A stretch of 64,000 nt of DNA from Sesamum alatum (taxonomy: Eukaryota > Streptophyta > Magnoliopsida > Lamiales > Pedaliaceae): contig JACGWO010000001.1 in assembly GCA_034509735.1 (NCBI GenBank), positions 16,756,854-16,820,853 on the forward strand, read 5' to 3'. Shown here one piece after another: positions 10,901 through 22,487 of the stretch (positions are counted from its first letter, which is position 1; each line of letters begins with the position of its first letter). The notes under the pieces are model-generated. The model ran no database searches. It was not told where the DNA came from and saw only the letters and a program-made list of their open reading frames with translations. Both the position numbers and the translations under genes were made by a program.

Positions 10901-13900
10901 TTCTAACCAATTAGATTTTTTCTCTGTAATTAAAAAATTCAAAATCACCAGAAATTAGTATTGAGTCAAAAATACTTCAATTGCGGTCAAACTTTGTTTT
11001 GCTATATATATATAGATATAGTCTATACCATCATTCAATAAGAGTTTTAAATAAATAAACATGAAATTTAATGATCAGGATTTGAAACATTGGAGAACCT
11101 TAATACAATTAAAAACGTATAAACTAAATAATAGGGCAATAAATTCAAAATCTTAGTTTACTTATTCTAATTGAAATTGAAAAAAAAAAGATGTTGATAA
11201 ACTATTATGAGATAAAAAATATATATTCATTTAGTGATCAAGTAGAGAAATTATGATTTTGATTGAATGAAATTATGAAATTTAAAATAAAATAATAGAT
11301 CGGATTATTCTTGCTAATGATAAATATTTAATTCGAAAAATCATTAATAAGAGCAAATAAATAGACTATAAAATTACAAAATTTTTAAGAAGTAAATATA
11401 AGAATACATCATGTAATTCTCCGTCATGTAATATTTGGGAGAGGAAGAAAAGAAAATTAAATAAAATACAAAAGAAAAATACATAAGTATTGTGAAATTG
11501 GACATCAAAAAGCAAAAGAATAAAAAATAAATAGTAATGCATCAGGGAAATAAGCTAGTACTGCTATATCAGGTTGCCCTTTACATTAATGAAAAATATA
11601 ATATCATGTGTACTTTGAGAAGCCTTTATTTTTTAAAAAAAATTATACATAAATTTGAAATTAAAAAATTTATATATTTATCAAGTATAACCACCCTTTT
11701 TAGATAAATACAAATTTATTTTTAATTTAAAATATATGACATTTCTAACCAATTAGAATTTTTCTTTATAATTAAAAAATTCAAAATCACCAGAAATTAG
11801 TATTGATTCAAAAATACTTCAATTGCGGTCAAACTTCGTTTTGCTATATGTATAGATATAGTCTATACCATCATTCAATAAGAGTTTTAAATAAATAAAC
11901 ATGAAATTTAATGATCAGGATTTGAAATATTGGAGAACCTTAATACAAATAAAAATGTATAAACTAAATAATAGGGCAATAAATGCAAAATCTTAGTTTA
12001 CTTATTCTAATTGAAACTGAAAAAAAAAAAAGATGTTGATAAACTATTATCAGATAAAAAATATATATTCATTTAGTGATCAAGTAGAGAAATTATGATT
12101 TTGATTGAATAAAATTATGAAATTAAAAATAAAATAATATAACCGAATTATTCTAGCTAATGATAAATATTTAATTAGAAAAATCATTAATAAGAGTAAA
12201 TAAATACACTATAAAATTATAAAATTTTTAAGAAGTAAATATAAGAATACATCATGTAATTCTCCATCATGTAATATTTGGGAGAAGAAGAAAAGAAAAT
12301 TAACTAAAATACGAAAGAAAAGCACATAAGTATTGTGAAATTGCAGATCAAAAAGTAAAAGAACAAAAAAAAATGGTAATGCATCAGGGAAATAAGCTAG
12401 GACTGCTATAGCAGGTTGCCCTTTACATTAATGAAAAATATAATATCATGTATACTTTGAGAAGCCTTTATTTTTTAAAAGCAATTATACTTAAATTTGA
12501 AATTAAAAAATTCTTATATTTATCAAGTATGACCACCCTTTTTAGATAAATACAAATTTATTTTTAATTTAAAATATATGAGATTTTTAACCAATTAGAT
12601 TTTTTCTTTATAATTAAAAAATTTAAAATCACCAGAAATTAGTATTGAGTCAAAATTAGTTCAATTGTGGTCAAACTACATTTTGCTATATATATATATA
12701 TATATAGATATAGTCTATACCATCATTCAATAAGATTGTTAAATAAATAAACATGAATTTTAATGATCAGGATTTGAAAAATTGGAGAACTTTAATACAA
12801 ATAAAAACGTATAAACTAAATAACAGGGCAATAAATGCAAAATCTTAGTTTACATATTCTAATCAAAATTGGAAAAAAAAAAAAGATGTTGATAAACTAT
12901 TATCAGATAAAAATATATATTCATTTAGTGATCAAGTAGAAAATCATGATTTTGATGGAATGAAAATATGAAATTAAAAAGAAAATAATATGACCGGATT
13001 TTTCTAGTTATGATAAATATTTAAATTGAAAAATTATTAATAAGAGCAAATAAATAGACTATAAAATTAAAAAAATTTAAGAAATAAATATAAGAATACA
13101 TCATGTAATTCTCCATCATGTAATATTTTAGGGATGAAGAAAAGAAAATTAACTAAAATACAAAAGAAAAATACATAAGTAATGTGAACTTGGACATCAA
13201 AAAGCAAAAGAATAAAACATAAATAGTAATGCATCAGGGAAATAAGCTAGTGTTGCTTTGAGAAGCCTTTATTATAAAAACAATTATACATAAATTTGAA
13301 ATTAAAAAATTAGTATATTTATCAAGTATGACCACCCGTTTTAGATAAATACAAATTTATTTTTAATTTAAAATATATGAGATTTCTAAACAATTAGATT
13401 TTTTCTATATAATTAAAAAATTCAAAATCACCAGAAATTAGTATTGAGTAAAAATTAGTTCAATTGCAGTCAAACTTCGTTTTTCGATATATATAGACAT
13501 AATCTATACCATCATTCAATAAGAGTGTTAAATTGGAGAACTTTAATACAAATAAAAACGTATAAACTAAATAACAGGGGAATAAATGCAAAATCTTAGG
13601 TTACTTATTCTAATCGAAATTGAAAAAAAAAGATGTTGATAAACTATTATCAGATAAAAAATATATATTCATTTAGTGACCAAGAAGTAGAGAAATTATG
13701 ATTTTGATTGAATAAAATTATGAAATTAAATATAAAATAATATGACCGGATTATTGTAGCTAATGATAAATATTTAATTAGAAAAATGATTAATAAGAGC
13801 AAATAAATAGACTATAAAATTACAAAATTTTTAAGAAGTAAATATAAAAATACATCATGTAATTCTCCGTCATGTAATATTTGGGAGAAGAAGAAATTTT

Positions 13901-15145
13901 TTTTAACTAAAATACAAAAGAAAAATACATAAGTATTATGCAATTGGACATCAAAAAGTAAAAGAATAAAAAAAAATAGTAATGCATCAGGGAAATAAGC
14001 TAGTACTGCTATATCAGGTTGCCCTTTACATTAATCAAAAATATAATATCATGTATACTTTGAGAAGCCTTTATTTTTTAAAAACAATTATACATAAATT
14101 TGAAATTAAAATATTTATATATTTATCAAGTATACCCACCCTTTTTAGATAAATACAAATTTATTTTTAATTTAAAATATATGAGATTTCTAACCAATTA
14201 TATTTTTTGTTTGTAATTAAAAAATTCAAAATCACCAGAAATTTGTATTGAGTCAAAATTAGTTCAATTGGGGTCAAACTTTGTTTTGCTATATATATAT
14301 AGATATAGTCTACGCCATCATTCAATAAGAGTCTTAAATAAATAAACATGAAATTTAATGATTAGGATTTGAAAATTTGGAGAACTTTAATACAAATAAA
14401 AACGTATAAACTAAATAACAGGGCAATAAATGCAAAATTTTAGTTTACTTATTCTAAGCGAAATTCAAAAAAAAAAAAAGATGTTGATAAACTATTATCA
14501 GATAAAAAATATATATTCATTTATTGATCAAGTAGAGAAATTATGATTTTGATTGATTGAAATTATGAAATTAAAAATAAAATAATATGACAAGATTATT
14601 CTAAAAATGATAAATATTTAATTAGAAAAATCATTAATAAGAGCAAATAAATAGACTATAAAATTATAAAATTTTTAAGAAGTAAATATAAAAATACATC
14701 ATGTAATTCTCCGTCATGTAATATTTGGGAGAAGAAGAAAAGAAAATTAAATAAAAGACAAAAGAAAAATACATAAGTATTGTGAAATTGGACATCAAAA
14801 AGTAAAAGAATAAAAAAAAATAGTAATGCATCAGGGAAATAAGCTAGTACTGCTATATCAGGTTGCCCTTTACATTAATGAAAAATATAATATCATGTAT
14901 ACTTTGAGAAGCCTTTATTTTTTAAAAACAATTATACATAAATTTGAAATTAAATAATTTATATATTTATCAAGTATAACCACCCTTTTTAGATAAATAC
15001 AAATTTATTTTTAATTTAAAATATATGAGATTTCTAACCAATTAGATTTTTTCTTTGTAATTAAAAAATTCAAAATCACCAGAAATTAGTATTGAGTCAA
15101 AAATAGTTCAATTGCGGTCAAACTTCGTTTTGCTATATATATAGA
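7921..15145 (-). repeat. Tandem array of eight Helitron 5'-end units
   Basis: Unit boundaries, read at the TCTATATA start on the minus strand, are 7921-9343, 9344-10167, 10168-11016, 11017-11856, 11857-12708, 12709-13497, 13498-14303 and 14304-15145. Typical length is 790-850 bases. Each unit (minus) starts TCTATATATATAGCAAAACG, passes a TTTGACC motif and ends in GGTATAGACTATA, joined directly to the next TC. The first unit is about 590 bases longer because it keeps a segment (about 8599-9188) missing from all others; unit 12709-13497 has an internal loss. A GC-richer core (ATCAGGTTGCCCTTTACATT) is conserved in nearly all units. No unit carries the 3' hairpin and none is coding. Confidence 0.9.
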
Positions 15146-18100
15146 CTAGCGTAAAACCCGTGCTATGCACGATTATATAATTTTTCCTTTTTAAAATAGA
15201 ATAATTTTTGTAATATATTTCACTATAAATGAATCTTTTATGTCAAAATAAATTTCATTTCTAAATATAGGTAAGACATAATAGTTTTGATTTTTTTAAA
15301 TCTATTTTGGTTATTATATATATTTGGAATGATATCTTCCCACATGTACGATATATATTTCTACTTATCTAAATTTGTATTTATATGACGATTACTTTCG
15401 ACAATTAGGACATTCTGTTAAATATGTAGATCATCTTTTACTATAGCCAATCCTACATAAAAAATATAAAAAGTAAAGAATTTAACTCTATACATGTACA
15501 TAAATCTAAAATGATAATACTTATTTAAAAATAAATAAAATATTAAGTAAGAATAGAAACTTACTTGTAATGAGTTATAAGAAACAAAGTTAAAAGGAAA
15601 AAAAAGAGAAAGAAACAAAGAAAGATGGGCGATAAAAAGAAAATTCAATTTAAAATAATTTCAAAATCTCAATTATCATTACATCAATTTGAACAAAAGA
15701 AGATAAGGAGTAAATGGTCATGTATAACAAAGTAAAATAAGAACAAATAAAAATGGAATATCTAAGTTCAATTAAAACAAAACTCTAGCAGCATTATTAT
15801 CGACCATGAAAGAATAAAAATTCCTTCATCGATGCAAAGAAATCTTAATAGATGAAAATTTAATGTGCAAAATAATAAACCAACAATTAAAACAATAAAT
15901 ATTTATCATGGCAAGAGAAAAGAAAACTCATTAAAAGAAGAGCTATAATAATGAAAAAGATAAAGCATGCAAAAGCTTAAAATAAAAAATAGATTGGAAT
16001 GTATAAGTCATAATAGCTTTGCCTTTAATAATAAAGAAAAAAAAATGGAGCATATTGATATGATGTAGACTAATAGCAACTTGCAAATCATACTGCTCTC
16101 TATTCAAGTTTTGAGAATTTTGGGAGCAATATAACATGTAAAATATAAATAGAGAACATTATGGCTTATAGTGATCTTTTGAAAGATAAAATATGAAACT
16201 TTATTTCCATGAAAACTCAAGTTAATTATTTTATAGCTAATCTTTTGAAGTGAACTTAGAAGTTTAAATATAATAACTTACTAATATATAACTTATATTT
16301 TTTTCCTTGTAAAAAAAATGTGAATCACAAAATAACATTTTCTTATTTATCAAATGAATGAAATTCAACTTAAAACTTGATAAGTTGCTACCATCCTCTT
16401 ATCATGTTACTTAAGCAAAAAATAATAATTAAATAATAAAAGAATACAAAAGGCAAAAACAATAGAAAGTATTGTATATTTTTTAAGCTTTTAAATTTTA
16501 AGTAAAACCACAAAATAAAAAATGAAAATAATACTCAAGATATATTAAAAAAAATTCAATTAACCTCTCTATTTACTATTAATTTAACATGTCTACAAAA
16601 TTTTTAAATTAAAATATACAAAAGAGGAGAAAACAAAATTCAAACAACAATCTGTGGACTTTTTCAGAAAAATAGTCTTAATTACATGCACGTGAAAATA
16701 TATATTTACATGTAAATGTAAACATATGATCATAGATTTAGTAATAACATATTTAGATAGTTCGAGAAACCAATTATATAAAAAATAAAATCTGGTGGTT
16801 CTTTACATCTTGTAAAACACCATTAGCGGACAAAAACTTTAAAATCTGAAAAAGAACAAAAAAAATTAACTATAAAAACGAAATTTTACGGATGAAACTA
16901 TAATATATTAAAAAAAAGAAAATTTGAAAAAGAATAACAAAATTAAACTATAAACTAAAAATTTAATAGATGAAACTCTAATATATATAAAAACACTCAT
17001 GGATAAAAAGGTACATAATGATAAATACTTAAACAAAAAATAAACACTAAATGCCAGACTAAGTAGAATTATACAAATAATGTTAAACGAAATATGTTCC
17101 TATTAACACTAAATAAATATGTTACTGAAAAACAAAAAAAATAATTTTTTTTTTGAAAAAGAACAACTAAATTAAACTATAAAATAAAAATTTAATGGAT
17201 GAAAATATAATATATATATATATATAAACTGGTGGATAAAATATACAAAAGGGTAAATATTTGAACAAAAATAAAAATTATATGACAGATTAAGTAGAAT
17301 GATACGAATAAATGTTAAACGTAATATTTAACTTTAACACTAAATAAATATGTTGCTTCTTGTAGAAAAAACAAAAATTAAAAAAAAATGAAATAAAATC
17401 TAAAAAAGAATAACACAAATTAAATTATAAAAATAAAATTTTAATGAATGATACTGTTATATTTAAAATAAAGTGGTGTATAAAAAATCAAAGGAGTAAA
17501 TATTTAAAGTATAAATAAAATTAAAATTTAATAAATAAAACTTAAAAGACACTCAAATTTATGAATTAACTTGTCTATGCTCGCAAGTGAAAACGTTGTT
17601 AGAACTCATAAAATTAAAAAAGACCTTGCTCATAGGGGGAGGGGGGGGGGGAATGTATATATGATATATCACATAATTAATGAACTCAATAAATAAAATA
17701 ATTTATTGAAAATTTAAAAAAAAAACCCAACAATAGTACAAATGCTTACTAAAAATAAGTATATTCAAAATTCAATCTCTCTGCCAAAAAATTGTCATTA
17801 AAATAATCAACTAATCATGGGAGTGAATATAAAAAAAAAAGATAATAATTAACATAAATCATGTATTTCATGAAAACATAAAAGCAACAAAAGATACATA
17901 CCTTGGATTTTTTCTTATTTTATGAGTTTTTCTAATTTTCACCTGCGAGTAAATAGTTAGAGAGTTTGCTTTTAATAGCTATCAAACACTTAGTAAATGG
18001 TACAAAAATGTATAAACTATATTATCATTTATAAATATTATGAATATAGTAATATTATATGATATTATATATAAAGCAAAGGGAGAAACTCAATATTCCA

Positions 18101-20024
18101 TCCCCATCCTCCGTCTTGAACCAAAAAAAATTAGGAAAGATGATATGAATGAGAAAATAGCAAAAGAAATAAAATAAAATAAAATGACAAAGTTCAACCA
18201 AAAGTTAGAAACAAATTAAATTAAAAAAGTAATTAAACTAACATGACAAAAAAAATGAGGAACATAATCACTATGTGGTTGTCTAATCGAAAAATAAAAA
18301 AATGTTCACATGCATGAAGGTTCATAAAGAATGAAAATCTTTACATGCAAACAAATAATTAGAAACAAATGAACCATCAAGAAAACTAATAATTTAATAA
18401 ATATATACCATACATTTTTGCAAAAGCCTAAATACAGTATAGCACTATAATTGGAGGCCGGAGGATAGCCATGCTCCATAGTAATTTTTGAAGGACAAAA
18501 TATGAAGTTCTATTCTCATGAAAACTCAAAATGAATTTTCTAATTTATAGCTCATATATATTTTAGAGTAAATTACGAACCTTATATAAATAGTGAACTA
18601 CTACTAATGTTAGTCAACCTTTTTTTCTTTAATTTCATTGAATTACCAAATAAGATATTTTAATTTCTTAAAAGGATATCATAATCAGTTGATTACAATT
18701 AAATAATAAGAAATTTACAATTTAATATTTTTCTATTGAAATGCACGAATTTAAAATATAAGTATATATTTAAATAATATTATACACTATATATATAACA
18801 CAAAATACCTTAAAAGTTGGAGACAGAGACATTGGCTGCAAAATATAAATGAATATGTAAATAATGAAATTCAAAAATTATTTTCTAGAAAAAAAAAACC
18901 CATGTAAGACCATCACAATCAACCAATAGAGAAGAAAGAAAAAGAAAAAATCAAACTCAACAACATATACTATGATAAGATTACCAAAAAATCCAAACTG
19001 AAATGAGAGCGTATAAAGTTCGTTAGAAAGTGACGTGATGTACTTTGATTAAATAAGAACTTTGAAATGAAGTAAAAGAAAAATTAAACAAAAACTATAG
19101 ATATATAAAAAAATGATGGAATAGGATTTATAATTTAATTGAATACATACATTTAAAAGGCAAACACCATCAAATTGACTATTTTTTAAAATTTGACAAA
19201 TATTTGGCGGTGGTTCCAGCGATCATTCTTGATAAAAAAATCTAGTGGAACATTCAATACATGTAATCAAAAATAAATTTTTAACAATAATTAAAGAATT
19301 AATTAATTTATAGTTAAAAGAATGAAATAAAAGTAGTAAGCTGCAAAATGAATACAAATGGGAAAGAACAAAATATTACCTGGTTTAAAAGCTTGAGAAC
19401 GTAAAAATATACACACATGCCAATAGCCATTGATCAAAGAAAAACTAATTACCTTATAACCAAAAAGAAGAGAGAAAGAGAAAAGGAAGCAAAGGCAAAA
19501 CCTAACAAAATTTTCAAAACCAGTGATGAAATTTTGAAAAGCCTAATATTAAGGCTAAGCGGTTCAGATATTTAGGCTTAAATGTAGCAATATGCCATTC
19601 AATATTAATTATTTAAGATAAAAATACAAATTAAATTAGTTTTATAATTTTGGAGATAGGATTTTGGATAGATACAATAAATATATTTAATATATTTAAA
19701 TACAAACAAAATTAGTATTATAATCTTAGAGATAAAATTTTTTGGATAAACACAAATAAAATATTTAATATATATAAAATAGATGACTTTTTCTAACCAA
19801 TAAGATTTTTTATTGACAACTAAATTTTCAAGTATAATTTTGGAGATAAGATTTTAGATAAATACAAAGTAAATATTTAATATATACATAAAATAGATTA
19901 TATTTCTAACAATAAAATCTTTTTTTGATAATTAAAAAATTCAAAATTATCATAAATTAGTATTCGGTCAAAATTGATTTGATTTTGGTCAACCATCGTT
20001 TTGCTATATATATATATATATAGA
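15146..20024 (-). mobile_element. Helitron 2, complete non-autonomous element
   Basis: The 3' end on the minus strand is CTAG at 15146-15149, with hairpin CGTGC-TAT-GCACG at 15159-15171. The 5' end is TCTATATATATATATATAGC ending at 20024. The ~4.9-kb interior is AT-rich with no open frame above 80 codons, so it needs proteins from elsewhere. Its first ~90 bases resemble those of the array units (TTTGACC-like motif, then AATTTTTTAATT), so it belongs to the same family. It lies exactly between two array units: TATA of one unit on its 5' side and TCTATATA of the next on its 3' side, which fits insertion between A and T. Other contents are a tandem repeat at 16880-17520, a G tract at 17636-17651 and a diverged internal repeat pair near 16150 and 18460. 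Confidence 0.85.
16880..17520. repeat. Diverged ~235-bp tandem repeat inside Helitron 2
   Basis: About two and a half copies of a unit share the order: AAAAGAA(T/C)AACA, AATTAAACTATAAA, TTTAATGGATGAA, a short TA run, GGATAAAA, then (in the first two) TAAGTAGAAT and CACTAAATAAATATGTT. The copies start near 16910, 17155 and 17400. They differ by many substitutions and small gaps, so the duplication is old. There is no coding potential. Confidence 0.6.
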
Positions 20025-20844
20025 TATAGTCTATACCATCACCCAATAAGAGTTTTAAATAAATAAACATGAAATTTAATGATCAGGATTTGAAACATTG
20101 GAGAACCTTAATACAAATAAAAACGTATAAACTAAATAATAGGGCAATAAATGCAAAATCTTAGTTTACTTATTCTAATTGAAATTGAAAAAAAAAAAGA
20201 TGTTGATAAACTATTATCAGATAAAAAATATATATTCATTTAGTGATCAAGTAGAGAAATTATGATTTTGATTGATTGAAATTATGAAATTAAAAATAAA
20301 ATAATATGACCGGATTAGACTAGCTAATGATAAATATTTAATTAGAAAAATCATTAATAAGAGCAAATAAATGGACTATAAAATTACAAAATTTTTAAGA
20401 AGTAAATATAAGAATACATCATGTAATTCTCCGTCATGTAATATTTGAGAGAAGAAGAAAAGAAAAGTACATAAGTATTGTGAAATTGCAAATCAAAAAG
20501 TAAAAGAATAAAAAAAAATAGTAATGCATCAGGGAAATAAGCTAGGACTGCTATATCAGGTTGCCCTTTACATTAATCAAAAATATAATATCATGTATAC
20601 TTTGAGAAGCCTTTATTTTTTAAAAACAATTATACTTAAATTTGAAATTAAAAAGTTTATATATTTATCAAGTATAACCACCCTTTTTAGATAAATAAAA
20701 ATTTATTTTTTAATTTAAAAATATATCAGATTTCTAATCAATTAGATTTTTTTTTGTAATTAAAAAATTCAAAATCGCCAGAAATTAGTATTGAGTCAAA
20801 ATTAGTTCAATTGTGGTCAAACTTCGTTTTGCTATATATATAGA
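20025..20844 (-). repeat. Single Helitron 5'-end unit between Helitrons 2 and 3
   Basis: This 820-base unit is collinear with the array units at 11017-15145 and shares the conserved core and the TCTATATA start. Its 5' end (minus) at 20844 abuts the 3' CTAG of Helitron 3, and its other end runs into the 5' TC of Helitron 2. It is best read as part of one original array now split by two insertions. Confidence 0.85.
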
Positions 20845-22487
20845 CTAGCGTGTGACCCGTGCTATGCACTGGTTTAATTTAATTCTAGTTAAAATTATAT
20901 TTTATAAGATTTTTTAAATTAAGTGAATATCAAATGAAGAATATTTTTAAATAAAATTATCTTTTATTTTTCAATTATAGTGCATTATAGGAATTTTGTG
21001 TTATAAAAATTGTAAAAAAATTTCAATCATAACAAATATATACAAAGGGACGCCATTTTTTCAATGCAAAGGTGATTACTAATAACATAAATATCAATAT
21101 GTATGTCCTCAAACATATTTATATGTTTATTTAATTTGTATATATAATGAATATTCAAATATATTTATTTTATATATAATGAATATCAATAGAAATACTT
21201 ATATGTGTCTTATTAATGTAAAGCTATATATATATAACATGAAAACAATTTTAGAATTCCACTATTTATGGATGAGATTTAAAACTAACAACAACAACTT
21301 ATTATCATAAACTTATCTTACTATAAATATATAATTACTTAATTATAAAAAGAATTCGCAGAGGTTCGAACCCATGACCTCTTGGAATATTTATTATAAT
21401 AAAGAAATTTCACAGGGGTTCGAACCCATGACCTCTAGAAATGTTTATTATATAAAAAGAATTTGCAGGGGTTCGAACTCATGACCTATAGGAATATTTA
21501 TTATAATAAAAAGAATTAGCAGGGGTTCGAACACATGATATGTAGGAATATTTATTAACATAAAAAGAATTCGCAGGGGTTTGAACCCATGACCTCTAGG
21601 AATATTTATTGTAATAAAAGGAATTCGCAGGGGTTCGAACCCATGACCTTTTGGAATATTTATTAACATAAAAAGAATTCGCAAGGGTTCGAACCCCTGA
21701 CCTCTAGGAATGTTTATTATAATAAAAGCAATTCGCAGGGGTTCGAACCCATGACCTTTTAAAATATTTATTATAATAAAAAGAATTCGCAGGGGTTCGA
21801 ACCCATGACCTCTAAGAATATTTATCATAATAAAAAAAATTCAAAATTCTAGAAAATTAGAATTTTGGTCAAAATTGAAGGTTTTGGTCAAAAACCGCCT
21901 TCAAATATATATATTAATAGATTCGCAGAGGTTCGAACCATGACCTCTTGGAATATTTATTATAATAAAGAAATTTCACAGGGGTTCGAACCCATGACCT
22001 CTAGAAATGTTTATTATATAAAAAGAATTTGCAGGGGTTCGAACTCATAACCTATAGGAATATTTATTATAATAAAAAGAATTCGCAGGGGTTCGAACAC
22101 ATGATATGTAGGAATATTTATTAACATAAAAAGAATTCGCAGGGGTTTGAACCCATGACCTCTAGGAATATTTATTGTAATAAAAGGAATTCGCAGGGGT
22201 TCGAACCCATGACCTTTTGGAATATTTATTAACATAAAAAGAATTCGCAAGGGTTCGAACCTCTGACCTCTAGGAATGTTTATTATAATAAAAGCAATTC
22301 GCAGGGGTTCGAACCCATGACCTTTTAAAATATTTATTATAATAAAAAGAATTTGCAGGGGTTCGAACCCATGACCTCTAAGAATATTTATCATAATAAA
22401 AAAAATTCAAAATTCTAGAAAATTAGAATTTTGGTCAAAATTGAAGATTTTGGTCAAAGACCGCCTTCAAATATATATATTAATAGA
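20845..22487 (-). mobile_element. Helitron 3, complete non-autonomous element
   Basis: The minus-strand 3' end is CTAG at 20845-20848, with the GTGC-TAT-GCAC hairpin at 20859-20869. The 5' end TCTATTAATATATATATTTG ends at 22487. The left ~500 bases are plain AT-rich body. The rest consists of two direct copies of a 566-base block (21355-21921 and 21922-22487), each ending in its own Helitron 5' terminus. No protein is encoded; the 126-codon frames on the minus strand are read-through of the repeats. Confidence 0.85.
21355..22487. repeat. Two blocks of a ~54-bp minisatellite with palindromic GGGTTCGAACCC core
   Basis: Each 566-base block holds nine copies of a ~54-base unit of the form GCAGGGGTTCGAACCCATGA, then CCTCTAGGAATATTTATTATAATAAAAAGAATT (quoted in two parts). 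The core GGGTTCGAACCC is a perfect 12-base palindrome and matches the RNA polymerase III B-box/TpsiC-arm sequence of tRNA genes. The two blocks carry the same variant units in the same order, so the whole block was duplicated recently as one piece. No complete tRNA cloverleaf can be drawn. Confidence 0.85.

Noticed and set aside
21448..22394. Repetitive 126-residue open frames (HGFEPLRILFI repeats), resembling a repeat protein
   Set aside because: They are translations of the ~54-base minisatellite; the unit length happens to be close to a multiple of three, and there is no promoter, start context or family.
21355..22400. CRISPR-like array or tRNA gene cluster
   Set aside because: The window is a plant nuclear genome, the spacers are near-identical, and only the T-arm-like core of a tRNA is present; no cloverleaf or A box is found.
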